Source of the DNA: an uncultured bacterium
GTDB lineage: Bacteria; Cyanobacteriota; Vampirovibrionia; Gastranaerophilales; Gastranaerophilaceae
NCBI GenBank assembly: GCA_900551675.1
Contig: URXH01000041.1
Coordinates: 1-16,308 of the forward strand
DNA: 16,308 nucleotides
Reading direction: 5' to 3'
Shown: one piece after another, positions 1-6,409 of the stretch
Position numbering within the stretch: position 1 is the stretch's first letter
How the letters are laid out: the number at the start of each line of letters is the position of its first letter
Translations under genes and position numbers: made by a program
The notes under the pieces: model-generated
What the model was told of the DNA's origin: nothing
Databases searched by the model: none
What the model saw: only the letters and a program-made list of their open reading frames with translations

Positions 1-877
1 TCAGACTATCTTCTACCGTCAACATCCCATAAAGTAAGTGTTCCTGTGCAATCTCCTGTGCACCAAAATCATATGCGATTTTTTCCAGGTTGTTTAAAAT
101 TTTATCGGCTTTTTTATTTTTTCTGTCGTTAAGCCATTTTGCAAGATAAGGTTCTGTTCTGTTGCATATAAGTGCACTCATTACAGGTGTTGCAAATCCT
201 GCAGTCAGCATCCATAAAGTGTTATTCTGGATTGCGATTTTTTTCATTTTTTCCTGAATTGCTTCGCGTCTGTTTGGAATATCTTTTGGAACACCCAGGC
301 GATTGCCTATTTTTTGTATCTCTTTATCTGAATATAAATCCCATGGTATAAACTGCGGATCCTGATAGAAAGGTTTCTTTCGTCCAAAACTGTCTTCATA
401 CTGTTTTTGAACATTTATGCCATGGATTAAATATGCAGGAAGCTGTATAGCTATTTTAGGCCATATTGCCATAGAAGCTAAAAATGATGCCAGACCTATA
501 AATTCCATACCTTTAGTCATAGGTGTTTGTTTTCTTGTAAACAGATAGCCTGCAATAGCAAGTCCGCCTATTTTTAAACCTACATCATTTAGTTTCCCGA
601 GTTCATGGTCGTTAGCTTCCCCTTTGACAGCATGCTTAAATGCTTTTGCGTCATAGATTGTATCTTTAACCATTAAAGCAGGCATATTAAATATATTGCC
701 GTTAATTAAGTGCCCTTTACCTTCCAGCGGTTTTATAAATGTTCTGTTATTAAGTTCGTGTTCAATATCAAAATGAGGCATTGGTTTTTTTGAATTTCCC
801 TGACTCTTTTGATTTCCGGATTTTGATTTGAGTGATGTTCCGGATGCTATGTAATTGTGTATTAAATTTGTTGTCAT
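1..877 (-). CDS. Unrecognised multi-pass membrane protein, C-terminus cut off by window edge
   Basis: An open frame runs from ATG at 877 leftwards to position 1 with no stop, so about 292 residues are visible and the C-terminus is missing. The first 45 residues are polar and low-complexity (many S, K, N, Q). Hydrophobic stretches follow at about residues 101-112, 124-150 and 222-238. I recognise no named family. The segment from about residue 120 to 250 resembles the neighbouring protein at 879-1916: both have a hydrophobic stretch ending in an LxxGIxxxxxY-like motif, then a 'WDLY'/'YDLY' motif, then a basic helix, then another hydrophobic segment. The two are probably paralogues. The start is 1 nt after the upstream gene's stop (TAATATG), so the two are almost certainly co-transcribed and translationally coupled. 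Function is unknown; inner-membrane location is inferred from hydropathy. Confidence 0.8.
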   Translation of the reverse strand, partial: MTTNLIHNYIASGTSLKSKSGNQKSQGNSKKPMPHFDIEHELNNRTFIKPLEGKGHLINGNIFNMPALMVKDTIYDAKAFKHAVKGEANDHELGKLNDVGLKIGGLAIAGYLFTRKQTPMTKGMEFIGLASFLASMAIWPKIAIQLPAYLIHGINVQKQYEDSFGRKKPFYQDPQFIPWDLYSDKEIQKIGNRLGVPKDIPNRREAIQEKMKKIAIQNNTLWMLTAGFATPVMSALICNRTEPYLAKWLNDRKNKKADKILNNLEKIAYDFGAQEIAQEHLLYGMLTVEDSL

Positions 878-878
878 A

Positions 879-1916
879 TTAGTTTACCACGTATTTTTCG
901 TCTTTTTTGATTACATCCGCAGCATCAACTTTGGAAGGTTTATGAGAACTGTGCATTGTGTTTACAACTCCTATAACGGATGATAAAACAGAGGCACCAA
1001 TTAAAATTTTGCCTGCATGTTTTGTTAGACCTGTACCTTCTCCTTTATACAGGGCTTTTGCACTTTTTATAAAATTTTTCCCGAAAGAGCTGAGTGTTTT
1101 TCCAAATTCTTTGCCTTTCCAGAATTTGAAAGTCATTACATTAAAGAAATTTTCCCACGGTTTTTGGAATGCCAAAGCTACACCTGTAGCTGCCCATAAG
1201 TAAGAAGATATATTTTTGGCCAGACTTGCTTTGATTACAATTTCTCTAATTCTTGCTTTTACTTCCTGATCAGAATCATTTAATCCGGTACCCATTCCGA
1301 GTTTTTTCGCAATTTTGTCATATCTGAAATTTCGCTCTTCTCCTTTGCCTACATCGCCATAATATAAATCATAGCGTGGGAATTCTACACTTTCAAATAC
1401 TTTATGATGTTCAATACTAGTAATATCTGTGTCATTAACATCATCGGGAAGTTCATAAATAACTTTTGCATAAGGCCTTTCAATATCAATACCTGTCATA
1501 AGATGAACAGGTTTGCTGATAAATGATTTGGACAAACTTTTGGCAAGACCGTAAAAGATTACGCCTAGCGCCAGTTTTTTCCCGAGCGGGTTAGCTTTCA
1601 TCTTGTCAAAGTTTGAATAGGAATTTACGGGTCCGATAAAAACATTCATAAGCATCAAACTTCCGATTAGGTATGGTACATTGCCCATAGTTAAAAATTC
1701 ATAGAAGTTTGCGTTTCTGCTCCCTTTAAGTCCTTTAGCGGGATAAACCGTAAAAGCATTTGTTAGCTTGTCAATGGCTATATCAGTCCGCGTGGCAAGA
1801 TTATTTTTTAAAAGCGTGTCATGGTTATATTTTAAAGCTTTTTTATCTTTTTCATTGCCGTCTGCAGAAAAATTTATGCTGTTTTTAGAGTTTGTATTGT
1901 TAACAGGTAAAATCAT
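879..1916 (-). CDS. Unrecognised membrane protein, paralogue of the downstream neighbour
   Basis: This frame encodes 345 residues from the ATG at 1916, which has a GGAG Shine-Dalgarno five bases upstream. An in-frame TTG at 1934 and an ATG at 1931 are also possible but have worse ribosome-binding sites. The N-terminal 50 residues are polar and include NSINFSADG, a low-complexity leader I associate, without proof, with Gastranaerophilales membrane proteins. Likely membrane segments lie around residues 74-98, 113-130, 240-258 and 306-324. The centre is soluble and acidic to mixed, with a PRYDLYYGD stretch. No catalytic motif is visible. The similarity to the protein at 1-877 (hydrophobic segment, GI-x5-Y, x-DLY, K/R-rich helix, hydrophobic segment, in the same order) points to an old tandem duplication. 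Function is unknown. Confidence 0.85.
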   Translation of the reverse strand: MILPVNNTNSKNSINFSADGNEKDKKALKYNHDTLLKNNLATRTDIAIDKLTNAFTVYPAKGLKGSRNANFYEFLTMGNVPYLIGSLMLMNVFIGPVNSYSNFDKMKANPLGKKLALGVIFYGLAKSLSKSFISKPVHLMTGIDIERPYAKVIYELPDDVNDTDITSIEHHKVFESVEFPRYDLYYGDVGKGEERNFRYDKIAKKLGMGTGLNDSDQEVKARIREIVIKASLAKNISSYLWAATGVALAFQKPWENFFNVMTFKFWKGKEFGKTLSSFGKNFIKSAKALYKGEGTGLTKHAGKILIGASVLSSVIGVVNTMHSSHKPSKVDAADVIKKDEKYVVN

Positions 1917-1958
1917 TTTTACTCCACACATCAATGCATTTATATAAGATGCGTAAAT

Positions 1959-1987
1959 ATTATTTTTTGACAGTAATTTTTAATCAA
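1959..1987 (-). promoter_or_regulatory. Candidate promoter for the membrane-protein pair
   Basis: On the minus strand a TTGATT -35 box (1982-1987) is separated by 17 bp from an AATAAT -10 box (1959-1964). This would start transcription about 35 nt upstream of the ATG at 1916. The matches are 4/6 and 5/6 in AT-rich DNA, so the call is plausible but not strong. Confidence 0.35.
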
Positions 1988-2012
1988 TTTTACATTTTTT
2001 AACATAAAGTTT

Positions 2013-2858
2013 TTAAGTAAAAATCGTGAAAAATACTGCGGTAAATATTCCGGCAATAATGCAGTAATAGCCGAATATTGCAAGTGAAAATTTTGAAATA
2101 AATTTCATAAAATATTTTATACATAAATAACCCACAGCTGCCGATACTAATGTGCCTGCAATAATTGCATTCCAGTTATAGAGCATGGCTTCATGGATAT
2201 CAATTTTTATCAGAGGATAAACCATGGATGCGCCGAGAATTATCGGAATGCTTAAAAGGAAAGAGTATCTCGCTGCTGTAATTCTGTCTAATCCACAAAA
2301 AAGTCCTGTTGCAATTGTCCAGCCGGAGCGGGAGAAGCCGGGCAGAGCAGCTAAACCTTGAGCAAGACCTATAAATATTGATGTTTTTAAATCAACCTGA
2401 TCTTTTTTTGCTTCAATTTTTTTTGATTTATATTCGCTGTATAAAAGTGTAAATCCTGTTATGAAAAGTAAAATTCCGACAACTGACGGGGTATAAACGA
2501 GTTTTTCTGCGACTTCATTAATCGGAAGTGCCAGTGCAACAGTAATAATTGTGCCGGCTATAATATATAAGCCCAATTTTGCTTCTTTGTCCTTCCAGTC
2601 TTTTGTTTTATAAGCATGCCACATTGCTTTTATAATATTTGCAATATCTTTTCTGAAAAAAATTAATACTGCAACAAGAGTTCCCAGATGAACCATGATA
2701 TCGAAAAATACTTCTTCATTTGAACTCTGAACTATTTCAATACCTTTTATTACTTTATAAAAATTTGAGGTAAAAACAAGGTGAGCCGAGCTTGATATAG
2801 GTAAAAATTCGCTCAGTCCCTGAACTATCCCCATTAATACTGCCTGTATAAAATTCAT
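2013..2858 (-). CDS. uppP: Undecaprenyl-diphosphatase (UppP/BacA family)
   Basis: This integral membrane phosphatase converts undecaprenyl diphosphate to undecaprenyl phosphate, recycling the lipid carrier used for peptidoglycan, O-antigen and related polymers; family members also confer bacitracin resistance. At 281 residues the length is typical. Both family signatures are present: GLSEFLPISSSAHL at 14-27 (catalytic Glu17, Ser-rich loop) and PGFSRSG at 173-179 (Arg177). The first acidic position of the N-terminal motif is Gln13, a substitution I believe is common in the family. Several hydrophobic helices cover the rest. The start ATG at 2858 is preceded by AGAGGG with a 6-nt gap. It lies 113 bp downstream of queD on the same strand, so it may be read from the kds operon or from its own promoter in that gap. 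Confidence 0.96.
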   Translation of the reverse strand: MNFIQAVLMGIVQGLSEFLPISSSAHLVFTSNFYKVIKGIEIVQSSNEEVFFDIMVHLGTLVAVLIFFRKDIANIIKAMWHAYKTKDWKDKEAKLGLYIIAGTIITVALALPINEVAEKLVYTPSVVGILLFITGFTLLYSEYKSKKIEAKKDQVDLKTSIFIGLAQGLAALPGFSRSGWTIATGLFCGLDRITAARYSFLLSIPIILGASMVYPLIKIDIHEAMLYNWNAIIAGTLVSAAVGYLCIKYFMKFISKFSLAIFGYYCIIAGIFTAVFFTIFT

Positions 2859-2971
2859 TATTTTCCCTCTCTGTTAATTACTGTTAAATTTATATTTTGC
2901 TTAACTCAAAAAAAACTCTGGTAAACAGTCTGCCTTCTTACCATCTGAACTTCTATTCATCTATATTTTTA

Positions 2972-3334
2972 CTATTCTTCTTCAAAATAAGAACAGCATG
3001 AAGTCTGTGTTTCCCATACTGTTACTTTGCTTAGCTGTACAACTCTTTCTTTAAGTTTGTTATAAATAAACATGGATATCATTTCACTTGACGGACTTTC
3101 TCCTTTGAATTCCGGAAGCGCGTTTAAATCTTTGTGATCAAGCATATCTAAGACTACTTTTAACTCTCTTTTTAAGACTTTGTAGTCTATTAAAATATTA
3201 CTTTTATCAAGTGTGTCGCCTTTCACAAAAACTTCTACCATCCAGTTGTGTCCGTGTTGATTTTCGCATTCGCCTTCATAATTTAAAAGATGGTGGGCAG
3301 CAGCAAAAAAAGCCTGTGTTTTAATTTCAAACAT
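2972..3334 (-). CDS. queD: 6-carboxy-5,6,7,8-tetrahydropterin synthase (QueD/PTPS family)
   Basis: QueD converts 7,8-dihydroneopterin triphosphate to 6-carboxytetrahydropterin, the second step towards preQ0, queuosine and other 7-deazaguanines. The 120-residue length fits. The zinc ligands are visible as His14 (AAHHL), His27 and His29 (QHGH). Catalytic Cys23 sits in GECENQHGH, and His67 (LDHKDLN) and Glu108 (WET) complete the active site. The Ser-Ser-Glu at 82-84 matches the substrate-binding TSE motif. The start ATG at 3334 directly follows the kdsC stop (TAAATG), with a GGGGAT ribosome-binding site inside the end of kdsC, so translation is coupled to kdsC. No other queuosine gene (queC, queE, queF) is visible, so the rest of the pathway must be encoded elsewhere. 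Confidence 0.95.
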   Translation of the reverse strand: MFEIKTQAFFAAAHHLLNYEGECENQHGHNWMVEVFVKGDTLDKSNILIDYKVLKRELKVVLDMLDHKDLNALPEFKGESPSSEMISMFIYNKLKERVVQLSKVTVWETQTSCCSYFEEE

Positions 3335-3802
3335 TTATATCCCCTTTTTCAGTATGTAATCACAAAATTCTCTAACAGCTCCGCGTCCGCCGTTTTTTGA
3401 TGAAATAAAGTTTGCTACGGCTTTAACTTCATCAACTGCGTCATTCGGGCATCCTTTCAGTGCAACTTTTTCAAGTATGCATATATCAGGGAGATCATCT
3501 CCCATATAAGCTATTTCATCAAATGTTATATTATATTTCTGCATAATGCTTTCAAGAGTTGCTATTTTATTTTTTGAGCCTTGATGGAGTTCTTTTATAT
3601 TCAAATTTTTTGCGCGGTGGAATACGGTTCCGTTTTCGCGTGCCGTAATTATAGCCGTAATTATTCCGGCTTTGTTAAGGTTTACAATTCCCTGTCCGTC
3701 TTTTGCGTTAAAGGTTTTATACTCATGACCGTTTTCGTCAAAAGTAAGGCTTCCGTCAGTTAAAACTCCATCGACATCAAAAGCTGTAAGTTTTATCGTC
3801 AT
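3335..3802 (-). CDS. kdsC: 3-deoxy-D-manno-octulosonate 8-phosphate phosphatase (KdsC)
   Basis: KdsC is a cytoplasmic HAD-superfamily phosphatase that releases Kdo from Kdo-8-phosphate for lipopolysaccharide inner-core synthesis. From the ATG at 3802 the protein has 155 residues, a little shorter than E. coli KdsC but normal for C0-type HAD enzymes, which lack a cap domain. Motif I is FDVDGVLTDG (nucleophile Asp9, Asp11), the conserved Lys lies at about 77 (GSKNK), and motif IV is GDDLPD at 101-106. A longer reading from TTG at 3811 is less likely because the AGGAG ribosome-binding site in the end of kdsD would touch it, whereas it sits 9 nt before the ATG. It begins 1 nt after the kdsD stop (TAAGATG), so the two consecutive Kdo-pathway genes are coupled. 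Confidence 0.95.
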   Translation of the reverse strand: MTIKLTAFDVDGVLTDGSLTFDENGHEYKTFNAKDGQGIVNLNKAGIITAIITARENGTVFHRAKNLNIKELHQGSKNKIATLESIMQKYNITFDEIAYMGDDLPDICILEKVALKGCPNDAVDEVKAVANFISSKNGGRGAVREFCDYILKKGI

Positions 3803-3803
3803 C

Positions 3804-4790
3804 TTATGCAACTCCTGCTTTCAACAAATCATGGATGTGAATAACTCCTATCGGTTTGTTATTTTCATCAACAACCGCAAGTGCTGTGATTGAATATTTT
3901 TCCATAAGATTCAGAGCACTTGCTCCGTAATCTGATTTTGAAATATGTTTCGGGTTAACAGACATGACATCTTTTGCAAGCAGAGGTCTGATATTTTCAT
4001 ATTTAATAAGAGTTCTTCTGATATCACCGTCTGTGAGTACACCGGTTAAAATTCCGTTTGAATTTACAATCATTGCCATGCCGAGTTTCTTTTCCGAAAT
4101 TAATTTAATAACATCGGCAAAACTGTCATCTTCTTTTGCGATGGGCAGTTTTTCGATATCAGTAAGCATAAGATCCGAGACTTTGTATGTAAAGCCTTTG
4201 CCAAGTGCGCCTGACGGGTGGAAAATAAGGAAATCTTCTTCAGAAAAGCCTCTTTTTTCAAGCAGACATACAGCGAGAGCATCTCCCATTGCAAGGGTTG
4301 CCGTTGTACTAGCTGTCGGGGCTTTATTCAACGGGCAGGCTTCTTTTTCAACAGAAATATCAAGGGTAACATCTGATGAATGAGCAAGAGTAGAATTCAT
4401 TTTCCCTGTCATGCCTATCATTGTTACACCAAATCTTTTGATTAAAGGCAGAAGATTTAACAATTCTTGTGTTTCACCGCTGTTTGAAATTGCAATAACA
4501 ACATCGTTTCTGGTAATAATACCCGAGTCGCCGTGTGTACTTTCTGCCGGATGAAGAAAGTATGACGGGGTTCCTGTGGAAGTTAATGTAGCGGCAATTT
4601 TACGTCCGATAAGCCCTGATTTACCCATACCGGTAACAATTACTCTGCCTTTGCAGTTATAAAGAATGTCTATTGCTTTATCAAATTCTTCTCCTATATT
4701 ATTTTTCAGACGAAGAATCGAATTTGCTTCAATATCAAGAACTTCTTTTGCTAAATCATTGATTTTACTGCGATCCATTATTGTTTCCAT
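3804..4790 (-). CDS. kdsD: D-arabinose-5-phosphate isomerase (KdsD/GutQ family)
   Basis: KdsD interconverts D-ribulose-5-phosphate and D-arabinose-5-phosphate, the first committed step of Kdo synthesis for lipopolysaccharide. The 328-residue length is standard. An N-terminal SIS domain (about 35-180) is followed by two CBS domains (about 205-262 and 272-326). Residues matching the E. coli active site are Lys57 (GMGKSG), Glu106 (NSGET), Glu150 (EKEACP) and His191 (FHPSGALG). The start is ambiguous between ATG at 4790, with a GGGGG about 9 nt upstream, and ATG at 4778. It is the first gene of the minus-strand run kdsD-kdsC-queD and is divergent from the gene at 4896. Confidence 0.96.
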   Translation of the reverse strand: METIMDRSKINDLAKEVLDIEANSILRLKNNIGEEFDKAIDILYNCKGRVIVTGMGKSGLIGRKIAATLTSTGTPSYFLHPAESTHGDSGIITRNDVVIAISNSGETQELLNLLPLIKRFGVTMIGMTGKMNSTLAHSSDVTLDISVEKEACPLNKAPTASTTATLAMGDALAVCLLEKRGFSEEDFLIFHPSGALGKGFTYKVSDLMLTDIEKLPIAKEDDSFADVIKLISEKKLGMAMIVNSNGILTGVLTDGDIRRTLIKYENIRPLLAKDVMSVNPKHISKSDYGASALNLMEKYSITALAVVDENNKPIGVIHIHDLLKAGVA

Positions 4791-4809
4791 TTCCTTAATC
4801 CCCCATCAG

Positions 4810-4838
4810 TTAAAATTATATAATAAATATCGTATAAA
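4810..4838 (+). promoter_or_regulatory. Divergent intergenic region with overlapping candidate promoters
   Basis: The gap at 4791-4895 separates kdsD from the gene at 4896 and is extremely AT-rich. On the plus strand, TTAAAA (4810-4815), a 17-bp spacer and TATAAA (4833-4838) could drive the 4896 gene. On the minus strand a consensus TATAAT -10 box occupies 4815-4820, about 25 nt upstream of the kdsD start, but its -35 position is poor. If both are used the promoters overlap and may compete. Base composition alone would produce such boxes easily. Confidence 0.3.
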
Positions 4839-4895
4839 AGTATTAATTTATTATAAAATATTTAATTTTTGTTAATTTGCCTCGAATTTTAAAGT

Positions 4896-5159
4896 ATGAA
4901 GCAAAGATTATATTACAAATTTGATAATTCTAAACACAGAATTGAAAAATTTAAAAAGTACATTGAAAAATATGGTTATTCAAAGGTTACTGCAGATTTT
5001 TCATCATTGAATATTTTTGATGCATTAAAGTTTGCGGTTCTTTCATCTGCTTATATTTCGCAAAATTATCCTTCAGCAAAACTGCGTTGTACTGGTGTAG
5101 GCAGTGAATTTTACGGGTTTGTAAATGATTTTTCAATAAAAAATTTAGAATTTGTATAA
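4896..5159 (+). CDS. Small unrecognised protein, 87 residues
   Basis: This short gene begins with a basic, polar stretch (KFDNSKHRIEKFKKYIEKYG) followed by a compact mixed segment ending NFSIKNLEFV. It has no signal peptide, membrane helix or cysteine cluster and looks like a small soluble alpha/beta protein. I do not recognise a characterised family. There is no strong Shine-Dalgarno before the ATG (only AAAG), so expression may be weak. Its stop is 40 bp before the ATG I favour for the ADP-ribosyltransferase-like gene, and the two are probably co-transcribed. A small gene directly before a putative effector could be a regulator, chaperone or antidote, but nothing in the sequence proves this. 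Confidence 0.7.
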   Translation: MKQRLYYKFDNSKHRIEKFKKYIEKYGYSKVTADFSSLNIFDALKFAVLSSAYISQNYPSAKLRCTGVGSEFYGFVNDFSIKNLEFV

Positions 5160-5199
5160 AATTAGCGCAAAAAAATTTTTTCAGGAGTTTTGTATAAGC

Positions 5200-6342
5200 A
5201 TGCTGAATGTGGGAGCACTAAATCAAAAAATAATTGCGCAATCGGTAAAAACTACTGCCGTTCAGCCTTCTGTACCGAAAATAACGGAGAAAAAAGAAGG
5301 TTATTTATCTGACAAAAATTTAAAAATTGCGGCAGCTGCTGCTGCAAGTATTGCAATCGCGGGAATTTTAATCGCAAACAGAAACAGGATAGGCAGTCTT
5401 TTTAAAACGAAAAAAGCGTTAAATGCTTCAGAAAATTCTTCTTCTGTAAAGCCTAAAAATATAAAGTCAGATGAACCGCCGAAAACTCATTCTAATCCTT
5501 TGTCTGATAAAAATAAAAATCCTGTAGAGCTTACCGGCAATGATGAAAATCCTGTTGATGATATTGATGATATTTCAGGCGATGATTACGAATATATACC
5601 TCCGATACCTAAACTTATTGACAAAATTATACCTTATGATGAAGATTATGAACGTTTAAGACTTGAGGCAGAAACCCCGATAAGAGAGAAAATTACGGAA
5701 ATATTTAAAAGATACAGGGATGATCAGGAGTCAGCACCGGAATTTGATAAATACCGTATACAAAATGTTATAGCCCCGGAATTTATTTCTCCGCCGATAA
5801 AACCTGATTTAAGAGAACTGGATGAGGCAGATTTAGATGCCGTATTATCTTTCCTTGAAAAATATCAATATAATGCAAAAATGCGTGCAGGCATGGATGT
5901 ATCAAATATTGATGAAGTTCAGAGATTAAACAGACTTATTCAAGAGGCAGAACCTTTGGAACAGACTTCTTATGTATACCGTGGAATTAGAACGCGTGAG
6001 CTTTGGGGAGAGCATAAAGAATTTGAATTCGCAAAAGATATGGAAGTTGGGGATACTTTAAAAGATAGAGCATTTGTTGCTACATCGCGCTCTTATGATG
6101 TAGATCTTGCTTCTGTTGACCCCAAAAATCTAGATGAACGTTTTCAAAATCACGGCTTTATTATGAAAATACGTCTGCCTGAGGGAACAAAAGGGTTGGA
6201 TTGCAGACGATGTTCTATGGTAAATTCAGATAGAGGCGCAAATGCAGTATTTATTCTCCCGCCGGATTCCGAATTTAAAATAAGAGCATTTGATTACCCG
6301 CGCAGAATAATAGTTTGCGATTATATTCTGCCAAATAAATAA
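5200..6342 (+). CDS. Membrane-anchored protein with degenerate ADP-ribosyltransferase-like domain
   Basis: From the ATG at 5200 the protein has 380 residues; an AGGAG lies 12 nt upstream. A TTG at 5152 would add 16 residues but overlaps the preceding gene and lacks a ribosome-binding site. An alanine-rich hydrophobic helix at about 41-59 is followed by an Arg/Lys-rich stop, consistent with a membrane anchor. An acidic, proline- and asparagine-rich linker (about 75-135) leads to a C-terminal domain (about 215-380) with the layout of ADP-ribosyltransferase exoenzymes: YRG at 260-262 (NAD-binding Arg261), VATSRS at 293-298 in the place of the STS motif, a GTKG strand-turn, and an ILPPDSEFKI strand where LLPxGTxFxV normally follows the catalytic ExE. 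That segment reads GANAVFILPP, so no glutamate is present at the expected catalytic sites. It may be an inactive or binding-only member, or use another residue. Fold assignment is inference from motif order. Confidence 0.75.
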   Translation: MLNVGALNQKIIAQSVKTTAVQPSVPKITEKKEGYLSDKNLKIAAAAAASIAIAGILIANRNRIGSLFKTKKALNASENSSSVKPKNIKSDEPPKTHSNPLSDKNKNPVELTGNDENPVDDIDDISGDDYEYIPPIPKLIDKIIPYDEDYERLRLEAETPIREKITEIFKRYRDDQESAPEFDKYRIQNVIAPEFISPPIKPDLRELDEADLDAVLSFLEKYQYNAKMRAGMDVSNIDEVQRLNRLIQEAEPLEQTSYVYRGIRTRELWGEHKEFEFAKDMEVGDTLKDRAFVATSRSYDVDLASVDPKNLDERFQNHGFIMKIRLPEGTKGLDCRRCSMVNSDRGANAVFILPPDSEFKIRAFDYPRRIIVCDYILPNK

Positions 6343-6354
6343 TTTATTATGGAA

Positions 6355-6367
6355 TTTGTGTTATAAT
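6355..6367 (+). promoter_or_regulatory. Extended -10 promoter of the NhaD-type transporter gene
   Basis: A perfect TATAAT at 6362-6367 is preceded directly by TGT at 6359-6361, giving an extended -10 element that needs little from a -35 box; none is obvious. The transcript would start near 6374. AAGGAGA at 6394-6400 lies 9 nt before the ATG at 6410. The ten bases at 6355-6364 (TTTGTGTTAT) are identical to one arm of the inverted repeat in the marR/efflux divergent region. Confidence 0.6.
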
Positions 6368-6409
6368 TCACTTGTTTTAATTTATTTCAAATAAAGGAGA
6401 AAATAATAA

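Noticed and set aside
958..1203. Plus-strand open frame of 81 codons
   Set aside because: Antisense to the membrane protein at 879-1916, with no start signal; a shadow.
1967..1972. Consensus TTGACA on the plus strand
   Set aside because: No -10 box at proper distance and no plus-strand gene follows; it lies in the leader of the minus-strand gene.
2880..2935. Possible terminator between queD and uppP (run of eight T on the minus strand)
   Set aside because: The bases before the T-run form only a three-base stem, too weak to call.
3964..4383. Plus-strand open frame of 139 codons
   Set aside because: It lies antisense inside kdsD, whose active-site residues are intact; it is a shadow frame.
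5152..5199. TTG start that would make the ART-like protein overlap the small upstream gene
   Set aside because: It has no ribosome-binding site, whereas the ATG at 5200 has AGGAG upstream; the extra residues resemble no signal sequence.
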